A stretch of 64,000 bases of DNA from Rossellomorea vietnamensis (GCF_008180615.1 NZ_VTEH01000012.1:1-64000); one strand, 5' to 3'; positions 36,776 through 44,842 are shown, counted from the stretch's first letter. The notes: generated by a model from the letters alone, not told the origin. Translations and numbers: made by a program.

Positions 36776-36954
36776 GAAGTTCTTTTGACAACAAATATCA
36801 TCCTTGAGAGGGCAGCCTTCCGAAGAAAATAGTTAGGGCCGTAATGGAAAGACGTATAGTGGGATGCAGTAGGAATCGCGGGTTAAAAGAATATAATCCA
36901 TAGTTTTGAAGAGAGATATCTATGGAGTCAGGTCCTTTTTTTCTTTAAAATTAA

Positions 36955-36969
36955 TGAGAATGATAATCA
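36955..36969. promoter_or_regulatory. Fur box of the nitroreductase gene
   Basis: TGAGAATGATAATCA, close to the Fur consensus, ends 20 bases before the start codon. Confidence 0.78.
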
Positions 36970-36989
36970 ATAACAATAAGGAGATTGAA

Positions 36990-37577
36990 ATGGAGAATGC
37001 AATTTACCGTTCACCCAACAAAAGTATTAAGAACATGATCCGTGAAAGGAGGAGTATTCGAGAATACTTAAATGTCTCAGTAGAGAGGGAGTTGGTTGCA
37101 GAATTGTTGAATAGCGCAGTCTGGGCACCGAACCATCTGAAAACAGAACCATGGCGGTTTATCATGATTGATGGTGAAAGCAGATTAACCATGCTCGAAG
37201 GGATGCGAGAATATTATAGCAGTACAGGCTTCCTGGATAACCTCTCAGAGACTCATCTTGAAAAGATTAAGGAGAATTTCTTGAAAACTCCTGCTCATCT
37301 TGTTGTTGTAATGCGTGAGGAGGAGACGGAGAAAAAATGGGAAGAAGCATTTGCAGCAACTTGTGCACTAATCCAAAACTTCCAACTGTTAGCTTGGGAG
37401 CAAGGTCTGGGAGTGGTCTGGAAAACAAATGACCATAATGCCAGTTCTCTTTTTAAACACAGGATCGGAATCCAAGGGTCGGAGAAAATTGTGGGGATTC
37501 TGCAACTGGGATACCCCGCCAGTATTCCAAAATCAAAACCAAGAAAGACAGCAGAAGAACTGCTTACATTTTTATGA
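36990..37577 (+). CDS. nitroreductase-family flavoprotein, Fur-controlled
   Basis: A 195-residue FMN-dependent oxidoreductase of the nitroreductase fold. RRSIREYLNVSVERE is the N-terminal FMN phosphate-binding segment; WAPNHLKTEPWRFIMI and LQLGYPASIPKSKPRK are also characteristic, the form with PNH resembling YdjA-type proteins. I start at the ATG after AAGGAG; the frame runs further upstream but across the Fur box. Being iron-repressed, it may take part in reductive iron release or chelate processing. No direct evidence shows the substrate. Confidence 0.83.
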   Translation: MENAIYRSPNKSIKNMIRERRSIREYLNVSVERELVAELLNSAVWAPNHLKTEPWRFIMIDGESRLTMLEGMREYYSSTGFLDNLSETHLEKIKENFLKTPAHLVVVMREEETEKKWEEAFAATCALIQNFQLLAWEQGLGVVWKTNDHNASSLFKHRIGIQGSEKIVGILQLGYPASIPKSKPRKTAEELLTFL

Positions 37578-37589
37578 TAAGGCTGTTTT

Positions 37590-37712
37590 TGCATATATTG
37601 TTGCTTTTGGAAAAATCCCATGAGCCGGATTTTTTCCCGCATAATGAGAGTTTTAACTCTATACGGGGACGTGCAGCTCTTTTCTTTTCGGTTCTATGAG
37701 ATTTCATCTTCG
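37590..37712 (-). repeat. dispersed repeat R1, copy C
   Basis: Read on the minus strand it has AAAGAGCTGCACGTCCCCGTATAG, ATCCGGCTCATGGGATTTTTCC and the tail AGCAACAATATATGC shared exactly with copy B at 13.8 kb. It begins 13 bases after the nitroreductase stop. Confidence 0.65.
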
Positions 37713-37789
37713 CAATAGGATATTTTTTTGAGATTAGTATCAACTAGCAACAAAGTTCGAAAAGAGCCTATGAAAATGAGGTGTAAATA

Positions 37790-38626
37790 ATGGTAAAAGA
37801 AGTTTTGGCTAAGAAATGGGAAGTAGGGGCCGTTCACTACGCAAAAGGTTCAAGCGCTGTAAATGAAGCGCTTTGGAGAAAGATTATACAAGAAATCATC
37901 GGTGCTGATCTGCAGCAAGAGGTGTTAGATGTAGGAACGGGTCCTGGTTTCCTGGCAATAATCGCTGCTGAATTAGGACATCGATCAACGGGGCTGGACC
38001 TTTCTCAATCCATGCTGGCTATAGCAAAAGAGAAAGCGGCGGACAGGAAGCTTGCGTGCCAATTTGTACAAGGAGATGCTGAAAGCCTGCCGTTCAAATC
38101 TGACAGGTTTGACTTTGTGATGAACCGGCTTAATCTCTGGACACTGCCTAATCCCGGCAAAGGAATTCATGAGTGGGTCCGTGTCCTGAAGCCTCAAGGG
38201 AAATTGGCAGTTTTCGTGAATGATATAAAAAACCCTTTCGAGCAAACTAAAGAGCTGAAGGATCACGATACACAAAATATATTTACAAAAGAATATTTTG
38301 AAGCGTTTCAACATCTCCCTTTTGCCAGGGCTCTGCCGTCACAAGTAAAAGCATTATTTGAAGCAGCAGGTCTTCGTGATGTAACCATTCAGCCAATAAA
38401 GGATAAAAGAACGTATACGCCTGAACATGTAAGGGGATTTTTACAAACGAATAAGATACAAGAACACGAAATCGACCGGATACTCAACACTATTGATGAT
38501 GAAGAGAGTGTGAAGGAAATCCTGAGAAAGTTAAATCTTGGGGAGACAGTATGGAAAAGAAACGAAGATAATTCTGAGTTTGTTTTTATCCGCCACATGG
38601 CTGGTGTCGTAGGAACAAAAGAGTAG
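37790..38626 (+). CDS. SAM-dependent methyltransferase in the iron locus
   Basis: Class I methyltransferase, 278 residues. The SAM-binding motif I is VLDVGTGPGF (45-54), the acidic residue ending strand two is in STGLDLS, and QGDAESLPF is motif III, as in UbiE/COQ5-type enzymes. GAGGTG precedes the ATG. It lies 14 bases before binding protein 3 and appears cotranscribed. A methyltransferase next to a siderophore-binding protein may modify the chelate or a degradation product; the substrate is unknown. Confidence 0.82.
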   Translation: MVKEVLAKKWEVGAVHYAKGSSAVNEALWRKIIQEIIGADLQQEVLDVGTGPGFLAIIAAELGHRSTGLDLSQSMLAIAKEKAADRKLACQFVQGDAESLPFKSDRFDFVMNRLNLWTLPNPGKGIHEWVRVLKPQGKLAVFVNDIKNPFEQTKELKDHDTQNIFTKEYFEAFQHLPFARALPSQVKALFEAAGLRDVTIQPIKDKRTYTPEHVRGFLQTNKIQEHEIDRILNTIDDEESVKEILRKLNLGETVWKRNEDNSEFVFIRHMAGVVGTKE

Positions 38627-38640
38627 AAGGAGCAGCTAAT

Positions 38641-39576
38641 ATGAAAAACTATGGATATCTGCTTATTTTACCCTTTCTTGTAATCACTCTCCATGGCTGC
38701 AATTCGGGTGCAGTTGAAAAAGTCAGTGTGGAATCGTCATCGGAAGGGCTTACCATTTCCCATGCAAAAGGAGAAACAACTTTAACAGATTATCCCGAGA
38801 AGGTGGCTGCTCTTTCCGTATTTCATACAGATTATTTAGCCGCATTAGACATCACTCCTTCCGCCGCTGTTACCTATGATCAGGATGGACACACACACCT
38901 TCCTTATCTAAGTCATGAACTAGAAGATGTGAATCAATTGGGTACTCAAAGCAATCCTGATATTGAGCGCCTTATGAGCAGTGCTCCAGACATTATTTTA
39001 GGAGAAAAAGAGCATGAAAGTCACTATGATACATTGGAAAAAGTAGCCCCAACCGTCATATTGGGCAAAACAGATAACTGGCGTACCTATTTAAACCAGA
39101 TTGCTGCCATAGTTGGAAGAGAAACCAAAGCAGAAGCCGTTATTGCACAATATGATCAAAAAGCCGATGAGGTAAGACATAAACTGGAAACAAAAATGGG
39201 CAATGAGTCGATAATCTTTATGAGAGTACGAGCAAAGGAATTAAGGGTTTATGGAGCTCAATGGAATGTGGGAGATGTACTATATAAGGATTTGGCATTA
39301 AAGGCAGCCACCTGCGTACCAATGGATGATTGGGCGCAGTCTGTTTCTTTTGAAATATTACCAGAGTGCAACCCTGATCATATCATTCTCCAAGTCGATG
39401 ATGACGAAAAAGCTTACAAAAAAATAGAAGAACTTAAAAAAAGTAAAATTTGGGCCAATCTGAAAGCCGTCCAAAACGGTCATATCTATCCAGTTGAACA
39501 CTGGTTTATTATGAGCGGGCCATTAAGTAATATGGCTAAGTTGGAAAGTATTGAAAAAATGATGGAAGATCTTTGA
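38641..39576 (+). CDS. iron-chelate substrate-binding lipoprotein 3
   Basis: Third binding protein of the locus, 311 residues. The signal peptide ends VITLHGC with lipid Cys at 20, then the domain opening LTISHAKGETTLTDYPEKVAAL and the usual two-lobe fold. AGAAGGAG precedes the ATG. It is the second gene of an operon with the methyltransferase. It has the family layout but diverges from the other two, so it should bind a different chelate, sharing the single permease pair. No Fur box was found directly ahead of this operon. Confidence 0.88.
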   Translation: MKNYGYLLILPFLVITLHGCNSGAVEKVSVESSSEGLTISHAKGETTLTDYPEKVAALSVFHTDYLAALDITPSAAVTYDQDGHTHLPYLSHELEDVNQLGTQSNPDIERLMSSAPDIILGEKEHESHYDTLEKVAPTVILGKTDNWRTYLNQIAAIVGRETKAEAVIAQYDQKADEVRHKLETKMGNESIIFMRVRAKELRVYGAQWNVGDVLYKDLALKAATCVPMDDWAQSVSFEILPECNPDHIILQVDDDEKAYKKIEELKKSKIWANLKAVQNGHIYPVEHWFIMSGPLSNMAKLESIEKMMEDL

Positions 39577-39603
39577 AGAACGTAAAAGAAGGAGTGGTGG
39601 CAA

Positions 39604-39741
39604 ATGCCTCCCCTCTATACAGAGGACGGTGCCAGAATTCCTATTCGGCCTGACAGCTGTATGTATAGCAGAAAGCACAAATTCTATCTTGCCACTGAAA
39701 AGCATCCGTCAAATGAGACGGATGCTTTGGATTTGTCATAA
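39604..39741 (+). CDS. possible 45-residue protein
   Basis: Open frame beginning MPPLYTEDGARIPIRPDSC with a GAAGGAGTGG site upstream, 27 bases after binding protein 3. Its last codons overlap a perfect hairpin (AGCATCCGTC / GACGGATGCT at 39701-39726) followed by only TTTGG. The composition looks protein-like but I do not recognise it; the hairpin could be the operon terminator instead. Confidence 0.35.
   Translation: MPPLYTEDGARIPIRPDSCMYSRKHKFYLATEKHPSNETDALDLS
39700..39735 (+). terminator. probable terminator of the methyltransferase-binding protein operon
   Basis: Ten-base perfect stem AGCATCCGTC / GACGGATGCT, 6-base loop, T-rich but interrupted tail. Confidence 0.55.
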
Positions 39742-39824
39742 TGGAAATAATAGAGGGTGTGAAGATGGCTCCCTTGTCCGTCCTGCGTGAACCGCTAACC
39801 TATCTTCTTCAGGGAAGTCTGTCT

Positions 39825-39952
39825 CAGAACCACCGCCGAGGCTGGGTCCAGACCAAAGTTCGCCTGATAGAACAATGAAACTCGTCGATAGAACCATAAT
39901 TTTCGTTGATAGAGACCTCGAACTCGTTGATAGCCTCCTCAGCAAGAAATAT
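39825..39952 (+). repeat. composite repeat R2, fourth copy with 21-bp units
   Basis: GAGGCTGGGTCCAGACCAAAG followed by four units starting GATAGAA, GATAGAA, GATAGAG and GATAGCC at exact 21-base spacing (39876, 39887+10 region onward to 39940), each ending CTCGTY or TTCGTT. Confidence 0.6.
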
Positions 39953-39994
39953 TCCACAGCCAAATTTAGTGTACAGCACACACTAAATCCACAA

Positions 39995-40009
39995 AAATAA
40001 TGATTATCA
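39995..40009. promoter_or_regulatory. Fur-like box upstream of the DegV gene
   Basis: AAATAATGATTATCA matches the Fur consensus at 12 of 14 defined positions. An inverted repeat TTTAGTGT / ACACTAAA lies just upstream at 39965-39987. Confidence 0.5.
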
Positions 40010-40107
40010 CAATATTAATATCCCTATCTCATGTATAGTTAAAGCAAGACAATATAATAATGCAGAAAGAGTACATGCGCGACCAATATAACCAAGGGGG
40101 AAATAGA

Positions 40108-40962
40108 ATGCGAAGGATCATTTTAACGACCGAAAGCGGTGCCGACTTACCGGAGGATTTGGCCCAAAAGTACAATGTACAGGTGGTTCCCATGCACATT
40201 ATCATGGACGGGAAAGATTATTTAGACGGTTCTCTGCCGGTCCAGGAAATCTATGACTATTATGGTCGCACGAAAAAAATTCCCTCCACGACCTCAACAA
40301 ATGCTCATGAATATGAAGAGTTATTTACAAGAATCAGACAAGAATCTCCGGACAGCATCATTGTTCATGTCGGTTATACATCAAAAGCGTCTTCTTCTTT
40401 TCAAAATGCGGTCATTGCCGCGGAAGAATTTCAAGACATTTATCTCATCGATGCACTCAATGTTACCGGCGGATTAGCTGCCGTGGTTGTATACGCGGGA
40501 GAGCTGCTAGAAAAAGAACCGGAAATTGAACCACAGCGCCTGGTTGAGAAAATAGAGGAAATCGTTCCAAAATCAAGGCTGGCTTTCATACCGGGAAGCC
40601 TGGAGTTTCTGAGAGCAGGAGGACGTGTAAGTAACATGGCGTCTCTCATTGGGACTCTTTTAAAAATAAAACCGTGCATAGAGCTGAAGGACGGCAAGCT
40701 TATGTCCACGAAGAAGTACCGCGGAAAGATGAGCGGAGCAGCTGAAAAGCTATTCAAAGATTACTTGAATGAATTTGATATTGATAGAGAACAGCAGCTC
40801 TATCTGATCTATTCAATCGGACTCGATGAAGCTATCAAACAGCGGATGGACGAGGTTGCCCGCGAAAATGGCTTCCAGAAGATCAGATGGATTCAGGCAG
40901 GCGGAATGATCTCCACTCATTCGGGCGCCGGCGGCTTTGGAGTGGCAGGGTTAGAAAAGTAG
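40108..40962 (+). CDS. DegV family fatty-acid-binding protein
   Basis: A 284-residue cytosolic protein of the DegV/FakB family, which holds a fatty acid for phosphorylation by FakA. Landmarks are ILTTESGADLPEDLA at the N-terminus, TSTNAHEYEELF in the lipid-head pocket, VHVGYTSKASSSFQNA, and the C-terminal GGMISTHSGAGGFGVAG with the conserved His. I use the ATG at 40108, which follows CAAGGGGG. It precedes an amine oxidase gene by 22 bases and may be cotranscribed. A Fur-like box upstream is unexpected for this family. Confidence 0.88.
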   Translation: MRRIILTTESGADLPEDLAQKYNVQVVPMHIIMDGKDYLDGSLPVQEIYDYYGRTKKIPSTTSTNAHEYEELFTRIRQESPDSIIVHVGYTSKASSSFQNAVIAAEEFQDIYLIDALNVTGGLAAVVVYAGELLEKEPEIEPQRLVEKIEEIVPKSRLAFIPGSLEFLRAGGRVSNMASLIGTLLKIKPCIELKDGKLMSTKKYRGKMSGAAEKLFKDYLNEFDIDREQQLYLIYSIGLDEAIKQRMDEVARENGFQKIRWIQAGGMISTHSGAGGFGVAGLEK

Positions 40963-40984
40963 TACAAAGATTGGAGTGTAATAT

Positions 40985-42085
40985 ATGAAGGATCCCGTCA
41001 TCATTATCGGGGCAGGGTTGAGCGGTCTCCGAGCGGCTTCCCTCCTTATTTCAAAAGGCATCGAGTGCAAGGTTTTGGAGGCACGCGGGCGGACTGGCGG
41101 AAGAGTGTTGAGTCAGGAGGTCGAGGACAGACCGGAGATTGGCCGATTTGACCTTGGGCCAACCTGGTTTTGGCCGGAGCATGAGCCTGTCATCACCAAT
41201 TTAGTCAGCGAGCTCGAGTTAAACACAATCGACCAGCATACAGAAGGAGCTGTTCTTCTCGAACAATCTCCCGGAGGTCCAATTCAGCAGCATTTGCTGC
41301 CGGAAGGGTCGAGTGAAAAATCGGTCAGGCTGGCGGGAGGGATCAAGTCGCTCATTGACGCCCTGGCTCAAACTCTTCCCCAAAACACAATTGAACTCAA
41401 CACGCGGGTAACAGCAATTTCTATGGAAGAAGAAAAGGTTGTCATTGAAGCAGCACTCAGGGATGGAACACAGAAGAAGATTCCAGCAGGAGCAGTCATT
41501 TTAGCTTTGCCTACCCGGTTGGCAGCACAGAGAATTGAATTCTCGCCAAACCTTCCTAAAGAGCTAGTGGACAGCCTGGAGAACAAGCCGACCTGGATGG
41601 CGGGACAGGCTAAGATTCTCGCTATATATGACCGCCCTTTTTGGAGAGGGGACGGCCTTTCCGGACAGGCTATGAGCTGGGCTGGCCCCTTGCAAGAGAT
41701 TCATGATGCCTCTCCTCTAACTGGATATGGTGCGCTCTTCGGTTTCTTCAGCTTGTCTGCAAAACAACGCCAACAGCTGGGGAAGGAAAAGGTTCTCGAA
41801 TTAGCCCTCGATCAATTGACCCGGCTATTCGGACCGCAGGCTGAAAAGCCGGTCTCTGTCCTTTACAAGGATTGGTCCGCCGATTCCAAAACGGCAGTAG
41901 AGGACGACCACCAGCCGCTCAGCAGTTTTCCGGCCTATGGACTGCCAGTAAACAGCGGTGCCTGGGAAAAGAAAATCCTGTTTGCAGGAACAGAAACCTC
42001 GGCGGAATCCGGAGGGCATCTGGAAGGGGCACTGCGGTCGGCCGAGCGTGCGGTTTCTGAGGTGCTGGAATTATATAAAATATAA
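40985..42085 (+). CDS. flavin-dependent amine oxidase family protein
   Basis: FAD enzyme of the monoamine oxidase/protoporphyrinogen oxidase fold, 366 residues. The dinucleotide motif is VIIIGAGLSGLRAASLL (5-21), followed by LEARGRTGGRV. The second FAD contact is at the C-terminus, ILFAGTETSAESGGHLEGALRSAERA. GATTGGAG precedes the ATG. It is downstream of degV. The substrate amine is unknown; at this length the protein lacks the membrane anchor of mitochondrial enzymes. Confidence 0.87.
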   Translation: MKDPVIIIGAGLSGLRAASLLISKGIECKVLEARGRTGGRVLSQEVEDRPEIGRFDLGPTWFWPEHEPVITNLVSELELNTIDQHTEGAVLLEQSPGGPIQQHLLPEGSSEKSVRLAGGIKSLIDALAQTLPQNTIELNTRVTAISMEEEKVVIEAALRDGTQKKIPAGAVILALPTRLAAQRIEFSPNLPKELVDSLENKPTWMAGQAKILAIYDRPFWRGDGLSGQAMSWAGPLQEIHDASPLTGYGALFGFFSLSAKQRQQLGKEKVLELALDQLTRLFGPQAEKPVSVLYKDWSADSKTAVEDDHQPLSSFPAYGLPVNSGAWEKKILFAGTETSAESGGHLEGALRSAERAVSEVLELYKI

Positions 42086-42117
42086 AGAGGCTCAGCCATT
42101 GTGCTGAGCCTCAAAAA
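42086..42117. terminator. hairpin after the amine oxidase gene
   Basis: Perfect nine-base stem AGGCTCAGC / GCTGAGCCT. It is followed by A residues on the plus strand, so it would terminate better in the opposite direction; function is uncertain. Confidence 0.4.
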
Positions 42118-42195
42118 AGCGTAAAAAAAGGGGCTGGGACACAATTAAGGTCAGATCTATAATAGCCGAATAGTGTAAGGTACCGAAACAAAAAT

Positions 42196-42826
42196 GTCGC
42201 CCTGCGCTTTTTTGGGGGCGCTCCCGTCTGAAGTTATGGCTACATCGGTCGCCCCGCGTTTTTTTGGGGGCGCTCCAGTCCGAAGTTACGGCTACATCGG
42301 TCGCCCCGCGTTTTTTTTGGGGGCGCTCCAGTCCGAAGTTACGGCTGCATCGGTCGCCCCGCGTTTTTTTGGGGGCGCTCCAGTCCAAAGTTCTTGCCAC
42401 ATCGGTCGCCATGGGCATAATTTGTGCCGCTCCAGTCCGAAGTTACGGCTACATCGGTCGCCATGGGCATAATTTGTGCCGCTCCCGTCCGAAGTTACGG
42501 CTACATCGGTCGCCATGGGCATAATTTGTGCCGCTCCCGTCTGAAGTTACGGCTACATCGGTCGCCATGGGCATAATTTGTGCCGCTCCCGTCCGAAGTT
42601 ACGTCTACACCGGTCGCCATGGGCATACTTTGTGCCGCTCCCGTCCGATGTTACGTCTACATCGGTCGCCATGGGCATAATTTGTGCCGCTCCCGTCCGA
42701 AGTTACGGCTACATCGGTCGCCCCTCGCATAATTTGTGCCGCTCCCGTCCGAAGTTACGGCTACATCGGTCGCCCCGCGCATTATTTGTGCCGCTCCCGT
42801 CCGAAGTTGCATCTATAACGGTGGCC
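42196..42826 (+). repeat. tandem array 2: twelve units of 52 bp in two subtypes
   Basis: Anchors GTCGCC occur at 42196, 42248, 42300, 42353, 42405 and then every 52 bases to 42769, with a degraded one at 42821. All units share CGCTCCMGTCYGAAGTTACGGC and TACATCG. The first four carry CGCCCCGCG, a T-run and GGGGGCG; the later ones carry CCATGGGCATAATTTGTGCC. Both variants can form a small hairpin. It lies between the convergent amine oxidase and hxlR-type genes. Confidence 0.92.
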
Positions 42827-42873
42827 CTGCCCAAATACCTCCTGCCCCAGCCTCTTTTTATGGAAAAAGCATC

Positions 42874-42915
42874 TTCGACAAAAACAGACAAAACCCGGGT
42901 GGTGACTGTCACTAG
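42874..42915 (+). repeat. 42-bp repeat R3, copy 1
   Basis: Begins TTCGACAAAAAC and ends CCCGGGTGGTGACTGTCACT plus AG, containing the palindrome GTGACTGTCAC. The second copy at 45521-45562 matches at 39 of 42 positions. Its end overlaps the stop of the HxlR gene. Confidence 0.7.
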
Positions 42916-43244
42916 TGCTGCCCGCTGCCCCACTTGTGCATCTCCTCTAACAATGGCTTTAAGGTCTCTCCCTTTTCAGAAATGGAATACTCCACTTTTG
43001 GCGGTACTTCGTTGTATTGCTTTCTATTGATCAGCCCTTCTTGCTCAAGTTCCTTCAGCTGCTGGCTGAGCATCTTGTGGGTGATACCCGGCAAGAGTCT
43101 TCTCAGCTCGTTATAGCGATGAATCCCATCGAAGGCAAGATGCCAAAGGATGACGAGTTTCCACTTGCCTCCAACCTTGTTCAGTGTATATTCAATCGAG
43201 CATTTCAGCTTCCCGTTTTCATCTACTTCAATGGAACTGTCCAT
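42912..43244 (-). CDS. HxlR-family (winged helix) regulator
   Basis: A 110-residue MarR-like DNA-binding protein. IEYTLNKVGGKWKLVILWHL opens the winged helix, then FNELRR-type YNELRRLLPGITHKMLSQQLKELEQEGLINRKQY gives the recognition helix and wing. There is one Cys (Cys15) near the N-terminus, at the place where redox-sensing HxlR proteins such as YodB and HypR have a sensor Cys. GCAAGGAG precedes the ATG. It is divergent from a VOC gene with a shared 112-base intergenic region, so it probably regulates that gene in response to electrophiles or quinones. Confidence 0.88.
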   Translation of the reverse strand: MDSSIEVDENGKLKCSIEYTLNKVGGKWKLVILWHLAFDGIHRYNELRRLLPGITHKMLSQQLKELEQEGLINRKQYNEVPPKVEYSISEKGETLKPLLEEMHKWGSGQH

Positions 43245-43274
43245 CTCTGTTCACTCCTTGCTTCCCTTTTGGGT

Positions 43275-43299
43275 AGTATCTCTCCAAAAAGTGCATACT
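43275..43299. promoter_or_regulatory. putative HxlR operator
   Basis: AGTAT and ATACT arms separated by 15 bases (AGTATCTCTCC ... GTGCATACT), in the centre of the divergent region; layout like known HxlR sites. Confidence 0.45.
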
Positions 43300-43362
43300 T
43301 TTGTGTAGAAGAATAACCGTTTATGATAAGAACTGTCAAACCAATGAAGGAGGAAATTGAAC

Positions 43363-43857
43363 ATGATGACTTATCCAAGAAACTTTTCACATATCGGTTT
43401 ATCCGTTCCCGACCTGGACAAAGCAGTGGCATTCTACACAGAAATTTTCGGATGGTACACGCTGATGGAGCCTTCGGATGTCCAAAATGACGACACGCCT
43501 ATCGGCCAAATGTGCCGTGATGTCTTCGGCGATGATTGGGAAAGCTTCCGTATAGCCCATCTTTCCACTGGTGATAAAATAGGAATCGAACTATTTGAAT
43601 TTCCTCAAAACGAGCAGCCAGAAAACAATTTTGAATACTGGAAAACAGGTATTTTTCACTTTTGTGTCCAGGATCCTGATATCGAGGGACTCGTCGAGAA
43701 AATAAAAAAACACGGAGGCAAGCAGCGCATGCCAATTCGTGAATACTATCCTGACGACAAGCCTTATAAAATGGTTTATGTGGAAGACCCATTCGGAAAT
43801 ATCTTTGAGATTTACACTCACAGCTATGAGCTGACCTACTCACAAGGTGCATACTAA
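43363..43857 (+). CDS. VOC superfamily (glyoxalase-type) protein
   Basis: A 164-residue metal-dependent dioxygenase or lyase-like fold. The first module FSHIGLSVPDLDKAVAFYTEIFGW carries the metal His, the second module has GIFHFCVQDPDIEGLVEKI with another His, and VYVEDPFGNIFEIYTHS carries the terminal Glu, so three canonical ligands are present. The start is the ATG nine bases after GGAGG. It is divergent from an HxlR regulator, which suggests induction by reactive aldehydes or quinones. A terminator follows. Confidence 0.85.
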   Translation: MMTYPRNFSHIGLSVPDLDKAVAFYTEIFGWYTLMEPSDVQNDDTPIGQMCRDVFGDDWESFRIAHLSTGDKIGIELFEFPQNEQPENNFEYWKTGIFHFCVQDPDIEGLVEKIKKHGGKQRMPIREYYPDDKPYKMVYVEDPFGNIFEIYTHSYELTYSQGAY

Positions 43858-43863
43858 TAAGGA

Positions 43864-43905
43864 AAAGGGCCGGCCCCCGGTATCGGGAGCACGGCCCTTT
43901 ATTTC
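43864..43905 (+). terminator. terminator of the VOC gene
   Basis: Stem AAAGGGCCG / CGGCCCTTT with inner CCCCCG / CGGGAG pairing, followed by ATTTC. Confidence 0.8.
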
Positions 43906-44019
43906 ATATCTTCGGGATTTCTACCATGACTAATAACCTCTAAAGAAGAAAGAGGTCCCTTTTTTCTCCTGCGAACATTTTTCTGTCAGGGCTGAAAGGG
44001 GTGCTTGCGCATTTTAAAT

Positions 44020-44672
44020 TAGAGGGAAAAATTCCCCTTATTAACCTGTAACAGAACCCCAACCTAATATTACGGGAACAAACTTGCTTTTTTTCTGTTA
44101 GTTACTCTGCTACCGGTTTGATAAAGTATTTACGTATTGGGTGGCAGGTCCTTAGTGTTCACTGTTTTTTTTTGCGGCCTTCTCTAAAATAACTGTACCT
44201 ATATTGCCTATCCATAGCACTGCTAATAGCAAGGGCAGGTACTCTTCAAATATATCTCTGCCGATATTAAAAAAGCAAGAGTAAATGAAAGTCCTGCTAT
44301 CATAGAAAAACCAAAAAATATGGCCTTGAGTTTTTTCATACCAGTCACCACTACTTTTAGAAATTATCATACCAATTTTTCCATAATATTCTACTTTGGT
44401 TTACTTTTAAAAAGTGTGAAAAGGTTACTCGTTCCGTAGTTCAAAGGTAGCAAGGCAGGGGCGTCTATCATTCAGGAGCCTGCCCCCTTGTGTGCCATAA
44501 AACCTGAAGTGAAAAAGTACAATTGCTTTATCTACTAGAGGAAGAAAATTCCTTTATTTAGCCCCAAGCATTAGAAATAGGTACCTTTTCTTCAGATAAG
44601 GGAAAAAACTTCCCTTATTCATCAGTAAAATGAGATCACATCTGCAAATAAGGGAAAAATCGTCCCTTATTT
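44020..44672 (+). repeat. array 4b: scattered AATAAGGGAAAAATTCCCTTATT palindromes
   Basis: One copy at about 44020-44041, then three at 44535, 44596 and 44648 spaced 61 and 52 bases, each an AAGGGAAAAA / TTCCCTT inverted repeat. The same 52/62 pattern is seen in array 4a at 20.7 kb. A frameshifted small gene lies between the first and second copies. No other gene is visible in 44371-44790. Confidence 0.65.
44152..44339 (-). pseudogene. small two-helix membrane protein gene split by a -1 shift at T6A
   Basis: From the ATG at 44339 the frame reads MKKLKAIFFGFSMIAGLSFT and on into a polar run ending STCPCY and a stop. One frame back (-1) the sequence continues NIGRDIFEEYLPLLLAVLWI and ends KKNSEH at 44152. 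The two halves join at TTTTTTA (44268-44274), in the phase T TTT TTA, a classical slippery heptamer. The joined product would have about 62 residues and two membrane helices. It is either a frameshift mutation in a T-run or programmed frameshifting. No obvious downstream stem-loop was found. Family unknown. Confidence 0.5.
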
Positions 44673-44791
44673 TTTTGCCGCTGGTTACTCATTACGGTAA
44701 AGCTTCTGGGGGGCAGACACCTGAAACTAAAGCGGCCAATTCGTCAATCCTATTCCATGAGGTTACAAGTATATAAAGAGGGACCCCACAG

Positions 44792-44823
44792 CAAAAAAAC
44801 CAGCACACCTCTAAGGGGTGCTG
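44792..44823 (-). terminator. terminator of the ykuK-like gene
   Basis: On the minus strand CAGCAC / GTGCTG with inner CC/GG pairs, followed by GGTTTTTTTG. Confidence 0.75.
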
Positions 44824-44842
44824 ATTTTAAAAATATCTATAA

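Noticed and set aside
42194..43030. Plus- and minus-strand open frames of 70-150 codons across array 2
   Set aside because: They exist because a 52-bp GC-rich repeat lacks stops in several frames; they have no ribosome binding site and translate to repeats of the array.
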